Counted from the first letter of the stretch, positions 26,137-34,822 are shown. The stretch is 64,000 nt of DNA from Poseidonocella sedimentorum (GCF_900116005.1 NZ_FOYI01000005.1:1-64000), one strand, 5' to 3'. The notes: generated by a model not told the origin, from the letters alone. Made by a program: numbers and translations.

Positions 26137-26460
26137 TCACCCGTCGCGGAAATGGTCCTCTGCCTCCGACACAGTGATGCCGAGGGCGTCGAGCCCTGCC
26201 TCAAGGTGATCGGCAAGCTCGGGGATGCCGGCAAGGTAGTCCTCGGTCGGGGCGGTCGCTTCCTGCCGCGCATTGGCGAGCGCCTCCTCCCACTCGGCCG
26301 CGTCGAAACTGTCGCGCCCGATCCACAGGAGGGCCACGAGATTGGCCGCCTCGTCTTCATTGAGCCCCGAGACATAGTCGCTCAACTGCCGGCTGCCGGG
26401 GCCATACTCGCGAGCGAGGAAGATCACCCGGACGACCTTGTTTGTGCTGATCTCGATCAT
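26137..26460 (-). CDS. DUF3775 family protein
   Basis: This 107-residue acidic protein starts MIEISTNKVVRVIFLAREYG and continues with NEDEAANLVALLWIGRD and WEEALANARQEA, the pattern I associate with DUF3775 of alphaproteobacteria. No signal peptide or membrane helix is visible, and the function is unknown. It converges with the SRPBCC gene with a 2-nt gap and follows the YdcH-type gene by 20 nt on the same strand. Confidence 0.82.
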   Translation of the reverse strand: MIEISTNKVVRVIFLAREYGPGSRQLSDYVSGLNEDEAANLVALLWIGRDSFDAAEWEEALANARQEATAPTEDYLAGIPELADHLEAGLDALGITVSEAEDHFRDG

Positions 26461-26480
26461 CCGCGTCCCTCCCTTGGGCT

Positions 26481-26738
26481 TCAGCCGACGGCCGCGTCGC
26501 CGCGCGCCTTGAGCAGGGCATAGACCTCATCCTTGAGCGCCATCCGCCGCTTGCGAAGTTCGGTCAGATGGGGATCGCTCATCGGCTCCACATCCGTCTC
26601 GCCGCGATGCACCAGCCGGTTGACCTCGTGGTACTCGTCAAACAGACGCGCGGCATGGGCGTCGTCCGATTTGAGACGGCTGAGCGCCTCGGCATGGTCG
26701 GGGAATTCGTCGGCGAGTGCGTGGGGGACGTGGGACAT
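26481..26738 (-). CDS. YdcH-family (DUF465) protein
   Basis: This 85-residue helical protein has the DUF465 core: FDEYHEVNRLVHRGE followed by LRKRRMALKDEVYALL. Such short coiled-coil proteins are widespread in proteobacteria, with no settled role. It is probably co-transcribed with the DUF3775 gene. Confidence 0.88.
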   Translation of the reverse strand: MSHVPHALADEFPDHAEALSRLKSDDAHAARLFDEYHEVNRLVHRGETDVEPMSDPHLTELRKRRMALKDEVYALLKARGDAAVG

Positions 26739-26902
26739 ATGATGGACCTGGCTTCGGTTGCGTTGAGCGCACCGGGCACGGGATGGGGCGTGAGGCCACC
26801 CCGCCCGCCGGGGCAGGTCCCAGATTGTCTGAAGTCCGCAAGCCGGGCATTGATCTGGGTCAAACGGCGGTTTGACGCATCACCGCACCCGAAGGCGACC
26901 GC

Positions 26903-27868
26903 TTAGCGCTCCTTGACGTAGGCCTCACCACCCGCACGCGGCGGGATCGCCTTGCCGACAAACCCGGCGAGGATCACCACCGTGAGGATATAGGGCAGCG
27001 CGTCCATCACCTGCACCGGGATCACGAAGACGCCGAGGTCGATGTTTTGATAGCGCAGCGCGATGGCCTGCAGGAAGCCGAAGAGCAAGCAGGCGTAGAG
27101 CGCGTACCACGGGCGCCATTTGGCGAAGATGAGGGCGGCGAGGGCGATGTAGCCGCGCCCCGCGGTCATGTCCTTGACGAAGCCCGCCTGCAGGCCCGTG
27201 GCGAGATAGGCGCCCGCGATGCCGCAGAGCACGCCGCAGATCATGACCGCCGCATAGCGCAGCCCGACGACCGAAACGCCCGCCGTGTCCACCGCCTCGG
27301 GCGCTTCGCCCACCGCGCGCAGGCGCAGGCCGAACCGGGTGCGGAACAGGATCCACCACGTGAGCGGAACGGCCAGCAGCGAGACATAGACCAGGATCGT
27401 GTGGCCGGAGAGAAGCTCGGCGTAGATCGGGCCGATGATCGGTGTGCTCTCGACGGCGTCGGCGAAGGGCAGGGTGATCTGCTCGAACCGGCCGCGGCCG
27501 ATGAGCGAGGGGGTGCGCCCGCCCTGGCTGAACCAGTCCTGGGCGATCAGGACGGTCATCCCGGCGGCGAGGAAGTTGATCGCGACGCCGGAGATAAGCT
27601 GGTTGCCGCGGAAGGTGATCGACGCGAGCCCGTGCAGCAGCGAGAGCAGGATGGAGGACGCGATCCCCGCCAGCAGGCCGAGCCAGACCGAGCCGGTGAT
27701 CGCCGCGGTGGCCGCGGAGAAGAAGGCCGCGGCGAGCATCTTGCCCTCGAGCCCGATGTCGAAAATGCCCGCCCGTTCGGAGAAGAGCCCGGCGAGACAG
27801 GCCAGCAGAAGCGGCGTCGCGAGGCGGAGCGTGCTGTCGAGGATCTGGACGATGGTCAGCAGGTCCAT
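26903..27868 (-). CDS. BMP-type nucleoside ABC transporter permease 2
   Basis: This 321-residue inner-membrane permease has about nine hydrophobic helices. Typical segments are ALSERAGIFDIGLEGKM-like text (GLFSERAGIFDIGLEGKML), TFRGNQLISGVAINFLAAG and FGLRLRAVGEAPEAVDTAG. It matches the smaller permease (YufQ/NupB-like) of nucleoside importers served by BMP-family binding proteins. It is the last gene of the four-gene minus-strand operon, 43 nt after the other permease gene. Confidence 0.9.
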   Translation of the reverse strand: MDLLTIVQILDSTLRLATPLLLACLAGLFSERAGIFDIGLEGKMLAAAFFSAATAAITGSVWLGLLAGIASSILLSLLHGLASITFRGNQLISGVAINFLAAGMTVLIAQDWFSQGGRTPSLIGRGRFEQITLPFADAVESTPIIGPIYAELLSGHTILVYVSLLAVPLTWWILFRTRFGLRLRAVGEAPEAVDTAGVSVVGLRYAAVMICGVLCGIAGAYLATGLQAGFVKDMTAGRGYIALAALIFAKWRPWYALYACLLFGFLQAIALRYQNIDLGVFVIPVQVMDALPYILTVVILAGFVGKAIPPRAGGEAYVKER

Positions 27869-27911
27869 GCGTCACCTTTTCTTTCGTTGCCGTGCAGGGC
27901 GGAGGGCTGTG

Positions 27912-29021
27912 TCATCGCGAGGATCCCCCGGCGGAGCTGCGGCGGAAGCGGACGAAGAGCTTCTCCAGCGGGATCCGCACCATGTTGTCCAGCGCCCCGG
28001 TGAAGAGGATGACAAGCGCTTGAATGACCACGATCAATTCGCGCGGAATGCTGGTCCAGAGGGCTAGTTCCGCGCCGCCCTGGTAGAGGAAGCCGAAGAG
28101 GATCGCGGCGAGCAGGATGCCGAACGGGTGGTTGCGGCCCATGAGCGCCACGGCGATGCCGATGAAGCCCGCGCCCTCTGTTGCGTTGAGCACAAGCCGT
28201 TCGGCCTCGCCCATCACGTTGTTGATGGCCATCAGACCGGCGAGACCGCCCGAGATCAGCATCGCGATGACGGTGATCCGCACCGGGTTGATCCCGGCGT
28301 ATTTCGCCGCCGATTCCGATTTGCCGAAGGCGCGGATCTGGTAGCCGAGGCGCGTGCGCCAGATGAGCAGCCAGACGAGAAAACAGGCCAGAAGCGCAAC
28401 CAGAAGGCTCACGTTCGCCGGCGCGGCCTTGGAAAATTCGATCCCGATCGGAGCGAGGAGCTCATGCAGTGTCGGGATATGGACGGCCTCGGAGAAGCGC
28501 GCGCTGGCGGGGTCCATGCTGCCCACCGGGCGCATCACGTTGACGAGGACATAGTTCAGCAACGCCGCGGCGATGAAGTTGAACATGATCGTCGTGATCA
28601 CGATATGGCTGCCGCGCTTGGCTTGCAGGTAGGCGGGGATGAGGGCCCACATCGCGCCGAAGAGCGCGGAAAACCCGATCGCCGCGAGCAGCGCCAGCGA
28701 CCAGTGCGGCCAGGGCAGCGCGAGGCAGATGATCGCCACGCCGAGCCCGCCGAGCGTCGCCTGACCCTCGCCGCCGATGTTGAAGAGGCTGGCGTGGAAG
28801 GCGACGGCGACCGCGAGGCCGGTGAAGATGAAATTCGTCGCGTAGTAGAGGGTATAGCCCCAGCCGTAGGTCGAGCCGAGCGCGCCGGAAACCATGAGCT
28901 TGACCGCCGCGATCGGATCTTCGCCGATGCCTATGATGACAAGCGCCGAGAGGATGGCGGCAAGCAACAGCGAGATGAGCGGGACGAGTATCGCATCGGC
29001 CCATGCCGGCATCTTATCCAT
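27912..29021 (-). CDS. BMP-type nucleoside ABC transporter permease 1
   Basis: This is the 369-residue larger permease partner, with an N-terminal helix (AILVPLISLLLAAILSALVI) and segments ASLFNIGGEGQATLGG, GSHIVITTIMFNFIAAALLN and YQIRAFGKSESAAKYAGI that are typical of YufP/NupC-like permeases. Its start overlaps the end of the ATPase gene by 8 nt, so it is translationally coupled. Confidence 0.9.
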   Translation of the reverse strand: MDKMPAWADAILVPLISLLLAAILSALVIIGIGEDPIAAVKLMVSGALGSTYGWGYTLYYATNFIFTGLAVAVAFHASLFNIGGEGQATLGGLGVAIICLALPWPHWSLALLAAIGFSALFGAMWALIPAYLQAKRGSHIVITTIMFNFIAAALLNYVLVNVMRPVGSMDPASARFSEAVHIPTLHELLAPIGIEFSKAAPANVSLLVALLACFLVWLLIWRTRLGYQIRAFGKSESAAKYAGINPVRITVIAMLISGGLAGLMAINNVMGEAERLVLNATEGAGFIGIAVALMGRNHPFGILLAAILFGFLYQGGAELALWTSIPRELIVVIQALVILFTGALDNMVRIPLEKLFVRFRRSSAGGSSR

Positions 29022-30633
29022 GGATCGTCTCCTCCAGAGCTGGGGCGGCCCCGGTGGGCGCGTCGGTCACGCCGGCCATCAGCAGGCCAAGCTCGCGCTC
29101 GTTGGTATCGGCCGGCAGGCGCTCGCCCATGATCTGGCCGTCGAACATCACTGCGATCCGGTCCGAGAGCGACATGATCTCGTCAAGCTCGACACTCACC
29201 AACAGGATCGCCTTGCCCGCATCGCGCAGCGCGACGATCTGCTTGTGGATGAACTCGATCGCCCCGATGTCGACCCCGCGCGTCGGCTGTCCGACCAGAA
29301 GGATGTCCGGATTGCGCTCGATCTCGCGCGCGACGACGATCTTCTGCTGGTTGCCGCCGGAGAAATTCTTGGCCGCGGTCCAGCAGTTGGGGGGGCGGAT
29401 ATCGAAGCGCTCGATCTTGGCCTCGGTGTCCTTGCGCAGCGCCTCGTTGTCCATGAGGAAGCGGTTGGCCTGAAACTTCGGGTCGTGGTGATAGCCGAAA
29501 CAGATGTTTTCCCAGGCGTGGAAATCCATGATCAGCCCCTCGTGCTGCCGGTCTTCGGGCACGTGGGCGATGCCGCGGGCGCGCCGCGACTGGCCATCGG
29601 AGTGTTTGCCGGTGATGTCGATCTCCTCGCCGCGCACGCGCACGGTGCCGGAGGTGGCCGGGATCATCCCGCCGAGCACTTCGAGAAGCTCCGACTGGCC
29701 GTTGCCCGAGACACCGGCGATGCCCAGAATCTCGCCCGCGCGGATGGTCAGGCCGATGCCCTTGAGCCGCTCCACACCCGCGTCATCGACGACGCGCAGC
29801 CCCTCGATTTCAAGGAATTTCTCGCCCGGGTTCGCCGGGGTCTTGTCGACGCGCAACAGCACCTTGCGGCCCACCATCATCTCGGCGAGCTGCTCGGGAT
29901 TGGTGCCCGAGGTGCTGACGGTATCGGTCATCTCGCCGCGCCGCATGACGCTGACAGAATCGGTTATCTCCATGATTTCACGCAGCTTATGCGTGATCAG
30001 GATGATCGTCTTTCCCTCGGCGCGCAGGTTGTTGAGAATGCGGAAGAGGTGATCCGCTTCGGCCGGGGTGAGCACGCCGGTAGGCTCGTCGAGGATCAGG
30101 ATATCGGCCTGACGGTAGAGCGCCTTGAGGATCTCGACCCTTTGCTGATGGCCAACGCTGAGGTCTTCGATCAGCGCATCGGGATCGACATTGAGCTCGT
30201 ATTCCTCGGCCAGTTGCTTCAACACGCCGCGCGCCTTCTTGAGGCTGGGGCGGAGCAGCCGGCCCTCTTCGGCGCCCAGAACGATGTTCTCGAGCACCGT
30301 GAAATTCTTCACCAGTTTGAAATGCTGGAACACCATCCCGATGCCCGCCGCGATCGCGGCCTGGCTGTCGGGGATCTCTGTCTTGTGGCCGTTGATGAAA
30401 ATCTCGCCCGCATCGGCCTTGTAGAAGCCGTAGAGGATCGACATGAGCGTGGATTTCCCCGCGCCGTTCTCGCCGATGATGCCGTGGATCGTGCCCGGCA
30501 TGACGCGGATCGAGATGTCCTTGTTGGCCTGAACCGGCCCGAAGGATTTGGAGATGCCCTTGAGTTCAATGGCCGGCGCGGTCGCGCGGCTCTCGGTCGG
30601 GCTGGGCGAAGGAGCGGTGACAGGGGCGGTCAT
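29014..30633 (-). CDS. BMP-type nucleoside ABC transporter ATPase
   Basis: This 539-residue protein is a double ABC ATPase. The first domain has Walker A GENGAGKSTLM, signature LSVGHQQRVEILKAL and Walker B ILILDEPTGVL. The second domain has a degenerate Walker A region (GVSGNGQSELLEVL) and signature FSGGNQQKIVVARE. This arrangement is that of the sugar/nucleoside importer ATPases (YufO/RbsA-like). It energises the two permeases encoded just downstream. Confidence 0.93.
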   Translation of the reverse strand: MTAPVTAPSPSPTESRATAPAIELKGISKSFGPVQANKDISIRVMPGTIHGIIGENGAGKSTLMSILYGFYKADAGEIFINGHKTEIPDSQAAIAAGIGMVFQHFKLVKNFTVLENIVLGAEEGRLLRPSLKKARGVLKQLAEEYELNVDPDALIEDLSVGHQQRVEILKALYRQADILILDEPTGVLTPAEADHLFRILNNLRAEGKTIILITHKLREIMEITDSVSVMRRGEMTDTVSTSGTNPEQLAEMMVGRKVLLRVDKTPANPGEKFLEIEGLRVVDDAGVERLKGIGLTIRAGEILGIAGVSGNGQSELLEVLGGMIPATSGTVRVRGEEIDITGKHSDGQSRRARGIAHVPEDRQHEGLIMDFHAWENICFGYHHDPKFQANRFLMDNEALRKDTEAKIERFDIRPPNCWTAAKNFSGGNQQKIVVAREIERNPDILLVGQPTRGVDIGAIEFIHKQIVALRDAGKAILLVSVELDEIMSLSDRIAVMFDGQIMGERLPADTNERELGLLMAGVTDAPTGAAPALEETIHG

Positions 30634-30714
30634 GGCTGGCCTCGGTATCGGGTTGCGCCGCTGATCGACCGGCTCGGCTCGCGGGTCACGGGATCGGCAA
30701 GACTGGGACGAAAC

Positions 30715-30740
30715 GGGGCGGGACGGATGTATCCCGCCCC
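30715..30740 (-). terminator. Intra-operon hairpin after the BMP gene
   Basis: GGGGCGGGA (30715-30723) pairs with TCCCGCCCC (30732-30740) across an 8-nt loop. On the minus strand it lies 18 nt after the stop of the binding-protein gene and is followed by GTTTCGTCC. It probably acts as a partial terminator or 3'-end stabiliser, so that more binding protein than membrane complex is made. Confidence 0.7.
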
Positions 30741-30757
30741 GCCCCGCTATCAGGGTA

Positions 30758-31759
30758 TCAGAAATTGTAGGCCGGGCAGCTGTCGTTTTCGTAGTAGCTG
30801 GCCACGGAGATCTCGCCGTCGATGATCTGCTGGCGCGCCTCGTCCACAGCGGCCTTCATCTCGGGGGTGATGAGCGCTTCGTTGTGCTCGTCGAGCGCAT
30901 AGCCCACGCCATCATCGGCAAGACCCAAGACAAAAACGCCGGTTTCGAGATTTTCGCCCGCTTTCAGCGCGTCATAGACGGCCACGTCCACGCGCTTGAG
31001 CATCGAGGTCAGGACTTTGCCCGAGTGCAGGTGGTTCTGGTTGCTGTCCACACCGATGGAGAGGATCCCCTCATCCGCGGCGGTCTGCAAGACGCCCACG
31101 CCGGTGCCGCCGGCCGCGGCAAAGACCACGTCCGCGCCCTGGCTGATCTGGGCCTTGGTGAGCTCGGAGCCCTTCACCGGGTCGTTCCAGGCTGCCGGGG
31201 TGGTCCCGGTCATGTTGGCGACGATCTTGACATCGGGGTCGGCCGCAAGGGCGCCCTGGGCGTAGCCGCAGCCGAAGTGACGGATGAGCGGGATGTCCAT
31301 GCCGCCGACGAAGCCGACGGTGCCGGTCTCGGAGGCGAGGGCCGCCAGCATGCCGACGAGGTAGGAGCCTTCATGCTCGGCAAAGCCGACCTGGCGGATG
31401 TTGGGCGTGTCGAGCCAGGTGACATCCACGGCGAGGAACTTGGTGTCCGGGTAGTCGGGCGCGACGCTGCTGAGCGGATCGGCCATCGCGAAGCCCATGG
31501 TGATCACCGGGTTGGCGCCCGATTCCGCGAAGCGGCGCAGTGCCTGCTCGCGCTGAGCTTCGGACTGAAGCTCGATCTCGCGGAAGCTTTCACCGGTCTC
31601 CTCGGCCCAACGGGTCGCGCCTGCGAATGCGGCTTCGTTGAAGGATTTGTCGAACTTGCCGCCAAGATCGAAGATGATAGCAGGTTCGGCCAGCGCAGCA
31701 CCGGCGCCAAGGGCGAGCGCGGCGGTGGTCGCGCCGAGGATGTTCTGAAGTCGGGTCAT
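30758..31759 (-). CDS. BMP-family periplasmic substrate-binding protein
   Basis: This 333-residue protein has a Sec signal peptide ending ALGAGAALA and the BMP-family pattern: IIFDLGGKFDKSFNEAAF at the mature N-terminus, then FAEHEGSYLVGMLAAL, GFVGGMDIPLIRHFGCGY and ADVVFAAAGGTGVGVL. Members bind nucleosides or purines. There is no lipobox, so it should be soluble in the periplasm. It is the first gene of its operon. DeoD, encoded 17 kb away, could use imported purine nucleosides. Confidence 0.92.
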   Translation of the reverse strand: MTRLQNILGATTAALALGAGAALAEPAIIFDLGGKFDKSFNEAAFAGATRWAEETGESFREIELQSEAQREQALRRFAESGANPVITMGFAMADPLSSVAPDYPDTKFLAVDVTWLDTPNIRQVGFAEHEGSYLVGMLAALASETGTVGFVGGMDIPLIRHFGCGYAQGALAADPDVKIVANMTGTTPAAWNDPVKGSELTKAQISQGADVVFAAAGGTGVGVLQTAADEGILSIGVDSNQNHLHSGKVLTSMLKRVDVAVYDALKAGENLETGVFVLGLADDGVGYALDEHNEALITPEMKAAVDEARQQIIDGEISVASYYENDSCPAYNF

Positions 31760-31935
31760 TAAGACACTCCCAATTAGACACAGACGCGGGTGGCGCGGGC
31801 TCGTTGATTGGCCCCCCAGCCCCGTCTTTGATAAGATCTCAGTCGATCGCCACAGATTAGGACGCAGGCCAGAGGGGGGGTCAATAGCTTTTTGCGAAAT
31901 GCCAGTGTGTTGCGTGGCGGAAAACCGGAATGCCG

Positions 31936-32370
31936 CTAGGTCACGGACTTTTGCATGAGCGCCGCGTCGACGCGCGGGCCGCTGGGCCGGGCGTAATATC
32001 GAGGGCGCGTGCCGGTGGTTTGCCAGCCGTGGGCCGCGTAGAGGGCAAGCGCGGGACGGTTGTCGGCGGCGACTTCAAGGAAGAGCTGGCGCGCGCCCCG
32101 GGCGGCGGCCTCGGCTTCGAAGGCGGCGAGAAGGCGCGCGGCGTGTCCCCGGCGCTGATGCGCGGCGTCGGTGGCTATGAGCAGCAGTTCGGCCTCATCC
32201 GCTACTGCCCGGCTCAGTACGAAGGCGTGCGGCGCCGTGGCGGGGTCGGTGAGGGCAAAGACGTGGCGCGCGGCCAGAAGGGAGCGGAATTCCTCGGCGG
32301 ACCAAAAGCGGTCGGGCCCCCGAGCCTTGGCGTGCAGAGCGGCGAGTTCGGCGGGATCCGGCGCGGTCAT
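31936..32370 (-). CDS. rimI: GNAT acetyltransferase, RimI-like
   Basis: This 144-residue GNAT-fold N-acetyltransferase has the acetyl-CoA loop AHQRRGHAARLL and the following LFLEVAADNRPALALYAAHGW, which is the pattern of RimI (N-terminal acetylation of ribosomal protein S18). The ATG at 32370 is used; a longer frame back to 32829 is only the mirror of tsaB in another frame. It follows tsaB by 7 nt, the classical tsaB-rimI arrangement. Substrate specificity is inferred from context. Confidence 0.85.
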   Translation of the reverse strand: MTAPDPAELAALHAKARGPDRFWSAEEFRSLLAARHVFALTDPATAPHAFVLSRAVADEAELLLIATDAAHQRRGHAARLLAAFEAEAAARGARQLFLEVAADNRPALALYAAHGWQTTGTRPRYYARPSGPRVDAALMQKSVT

Positions 32371-32377
32371 CCGCGGC

Positions 32378-32965
32378 TCAGGGCACGATGCGCGGAGCCG
32401 GATCGCGCGGCGGGGCGGCATCGGCGGGGCGCATGTAGACCGGCGCGGGCGCGGGGCCGGGCGCATCGAGACGCGCGGCCGCGAGCGCCGCGATCCGCCG
32501 GCCGATTTCGGCCGGTTCCGGCAGGCCGATGGCCGCATCCCCAAGCGCCTTGATCTCTGCCATGGGGACTTGCTCCGCGCTCTTGCCGGGATGTTGGAGG
32601 TAGGCCGCCTCCCGCGGGGCGGGAAGCCAGGCGGCGAGCGGGGCCTCGGCCCCAACGCGGGCCACGTCGAAGAGATCGACACCGATGGCGGGAATATCGA
32701 GCGCCAGCGCAAGGCCCCGCGCGGCCGAGACGGAAATCCGGATGCCGGTGAAATTCCCCGGCCCGGTCCCGACGCCGATCCCATCGAGATCCGCCCAAGT
32801 GCAACCCGCTTCTGCCAGCAACTCTTCAAGCAGCGGCATCAGCCGTTCGGCCTGACCGCGTTTCATCGGCTCGGCCCGGGAGGCGAGGCAGTCATCACCG
32901 CGCAGCAAAGCGGCCGCGCAATGCGCGGCCGATGTGTCGAAGCCGAGAAGGAGCGGCCCGGTCAC
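32378..32965 (-). CDS. tsaB: tRNA threonylcarbamoyladenosine biosynthesis protein TsaB
   Basis: TsaB is the ASKHA-fold partner of TsaD in making the t6A37 modification of tRNA. The 195-residue protein starts MTGPLLLGFDTSAAHCAAAL and holds GIGVGTGPGNFTGIRISVSA, the hallmark of TsaB. The GTG start overlaps the nfu stop (GTGA). The C-terminal end is proline- and alanine-rich. Confidence 0.92.
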   Translation of the reverse strand: MTGPLLLGFDTSAAHCAAALLRGDDCLASRAEPMKRGQAERLMPLLEELLAEAGCTWADLDGIGVGTGPGNFTGIRISVSAARGLALALDIPAIGVDLFDVARVGAEAPLAAWLPAPREAAYLQHPGKSAEQVPMAEIKALGDAAIGLPEPAEIGRRIAALAAARLDAPGPAPAPVYMRPADAAPPRDPAPRIVP

Positions 32966-33528
32966 AGGACGCCGACGGGGCGCACTTCGGTGACCTCGGG
33001 GATGTAGTGGCGCAGCAGGTTCTCGATGCCCATCTTGAGCGTGAGCGTTGAGGAGGGGCAGCCCGCGCAGGCGCCCTGCATGTGGAGGTAGACCACGCCG
33101 CGCTCAAACCCGTGGAAGGTGATGTCGCCGCCATCCTGCGCCACGGCGGGGCGCACGCGGCTGTCGAGCAATTCCTTGATCTGGCCCACGATTTCGGCGT
33201 CTTCGCCGTGGTGCTCCGCGTGACCGCTGCCCATCGCGGCATCGTCGGCCATGACCGGCTGGCCGGACTGGTAATGCTCCATGATCGCGCCGAGGACCGA
33301 TGGCTTGATGTGATCCCACTCGATCTGATCGGCCTTGGTCACGGTGATGAAATCACTGCCGAAGAACACGCCGGCAACGCCCTCGACCGCGAAGATGCGC
33401 GTGGCGAGCGGCGAGGCGCCGGCCCCTTCGGGCGCGGGGAAATCGGCCGTCCCCTGCGCGAGCACGGGCTTTCCGGGAAGGAACTTCAGGGTCGACGGGT
33501 TCGGCGTGGATTCGGTCTGAATGAACAT
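32962..33528 (-). CDS. NifU-like iron-sulfur carrier (Nfu)
   Basis: This 188-residue Nfu protein delivers Fe-S clusters to target enzymes. It has the N-terminal Nfu domain (MFIQTESTPNPSTLKFLPGK, then VEGVAGVFFGSDFITVTK) and the C-terminal NifU domain with RPAVAQDGGDITFHGF and the cluster-binding GACAGCPSS (CxxC). The start at 33528 fits homologues; in-frame sequence further upstream is promoter DNA. An Irr-type box lies 55-73 nt upstream, implying iron-dependent control. TsaB and RimI genes follow with overlaps or short gaps. Confidence 0.94.
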   Translation of the reverse strand: MFIQTESTPNPSTLKFLPGKPVLAQGTADFPAPEGAGASPLATRIFAVEGVAGVFFGSDFITVTKADQIEWDHIKPSVLGAIMEHYQSGQPVMADDAAMGSGHAEHHGEDAEIVGQIKELLDSRVRPAVAQDGGDITFHGFERGVVYLHMQGACAGCPSSTLTLKMGIENLLRHYIPEVTEVRPVGVL

Positions 33529-33582
33529 CGTGCACCTCTGTTTTGCCTTGCGGATATGCGCGGGCCCGCGCGCCCTGTCAAG

Positions 33583-33601
33583 GTTTAGAACCATTCTAAA
33601 C
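33583..33601. promoter_or_regulatory. Irr-type iron-control box upstream of nfu
   Basis: GTTTAGAA (33583-33590), CCA, TTCTAAAC (33594-33601) is a perfect 8-bp dyad. It matches the known Irr/ICE consensus TTTAGAA-N3-TTCTAAA of alphaproteobacteria and lies 55 nt before the nfu ATG. The rest of the 33529-33905 gap contains the direct repeats listed separately and no gene. Confidence 0.8.
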
Positions 33602-33740
33602 ATGTATACACCAGCTCGCGCCGTTGCGAAAGGGGCCTCTGGCCAGGCCCAATGCTGCGGGCCCGAAAAAGGGCCGGACGCATGGCGCACTCTCGATGCT
33701 GCGCTTTGCACGAGATTGCGTGCTGTTGTGCCACAATGTT

Positions 33741-33783
33741 GCGCATAGCGTGTGGCGGGATCTGCCTTTAGCGCATAACGTGT
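33741..33783. repeat. Direct repeat GCGCATARCGTGT
   Basis: GCGCATAGCGTGT (33741-33753) and GCGCATAACGTGT (33771-33783) are 12/13 identical and exactly 30 bp apart. They lie about 125-165 nt upstream of the VPLPA-CTERM gene and may be its operators. A GCACG-N6-CGTGC dyad at 33708-33723 is nearby. Confidence 0.5.
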
Positions 33784-33905
33784 AATTTCTTCTGGAAAAA
33801 CGAGAATTTGGCAAAACTCTGACGGGATCGCTTGCCTTGAAGCGGGTTTCAAGCATACTTATCAACCAGCCTATATCGGCCAGTTTATATTAAGGAATTT
33901 ATATT

Positions 33906-34649
33906 TTGCGTATTTTGCTACTTGCTGTTTCGATGGCCCTCTTGGCCAGTTTCGCGACCGCAGCGCCGGTGTATTTCATGGGGACACATTCTTTCACCAA
34001 TCCCGATGGGACCCCAGGTGAGCGGACACTCACCGGCACATTTTTTTCAAACTCGGTGTTGGCCCCAGGGATGGCGTTTGATCAAGTTGGGAACCGAATG
34101 TCATCCGGCCCACCTGCGTGTGAATATACCTACGGCGATTGGCAAATTGCGCGCCGCTCCAGAATTTCCAGATTGGTCAATTATGTTGTACGTCCTTGCG
34201 ATTCTCTGACTGCGCCAATCGAAACATTCGACATAACAGGCGCTACACCGGAACAAATCACGGCGTACAATGACGCGTGGCGAGCAGGTGAAATCCCTGA
34301 CCCCCGCGTCTATTTTGCCGACCTGTCCCTCGCCGAGGAAACAGCGCCATTCATCGGGGTCCAATATGGGTTCAGAGGGTGCGGTCGTTTCGCCCCCACC
34401 TTTGCACAAATGCACGGTGAAGTGCGGTACTTTACAGACAGCTTCGACATGCAGTGCGATGACGATCCAAGTATCATTGTGAATTCCCTCGCGCGCGCCT
34501 CTGGCGTGTTCACTGTCACACATGCTTCATTCGACACACCGTTCAGCCTCTCGGCCTCGCCTGACGTGGTTCCATTGCCCGCTGGCTTGCCCCTTGCCTT
34601 GACGGCTCTGGGCGGGTTCGCTCTGGTCCGTCGCCGCAGCGTAGGCTGA
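33906..34649 (+). CDS. Secreted VPLPA-CTERM sorting-domain protein
   Basis: This 247-residue protein has an N-terminal signal peptide (MRILLLAVSMALLASFATA) and a C-terminal VPLPAGLPLALTALGGFAL followed by VRRRS, a textbook VPLPA-CTERM sorting tail. In Rhodobacterales this tail is thought to mark proteins for processing by a rhomboid/exosortase-like system and delivery to the cell surface or matrix. The central region has six cysteines and no family I recognise. The start is a TTG at 33906 with AAGGA nine bases upstream. Codon use is more AT-rich than in its neighbours. The gene lies between nfu and uspA, where this conserved block is otherwise housekeeping. Confidence 0.82.
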   Translation: MRILLLAVSMALLASFATAAPVYFMGTHSFTNPDGTPGERTLTGTFFSNSVLAPGMAFDQVGNRMSSGPPACEYTYGDWQIARRSRISRLVNYVVRPCDSLTAPIETFDITGATPEQITAYNDAWRAGEIPDPRVYFADLSLAEETAPFIGVQYGFRGCGRFAPTFAQMHGEVRYFTDSFDMQCDDDPSIIVNSLARASGVFTVTHASFDTPFSLSASPDVVPLPAGLPLALTALGGFALVRRRSVG

Positions 34650-34773
34650 CGTTGCGCGCCGCTGGTCGGCGTTGCTGATTGCGCCCGAGGGGTGTGGCGC
34701 CGAGCGAAGCGCCCGTTTGACGCGCACTTCAGAACTTCAACGCCGTCGCGGTGGCGGTGTCGCAGACAAGTTG

Positions 34774-34799
34774 AGGGGCCGGTCGCATGACCAGCCCCT
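34774..34799. terminator. Bidirectional hairpin between two secreted-protein genes
   Basis: AGGGGCCGGTC (34774-34784), loop GCAT, GACCAGCCCCT (34789-34799), with one mismatch in an 11-bp stem. It serves the convergent genes ending at 34649 and 34823. Confidence 0.65.
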
Positions 34800-34822
34800 G
34801 TCTTGCGTGATATCGATACCGA

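Noticed and set aside
28894-30825. A 643-residue open frame antisense to the ABC ATPase gene
   Set aside because: Composition typical of antisense shadow; the opposite strand has clear Walker motifs.
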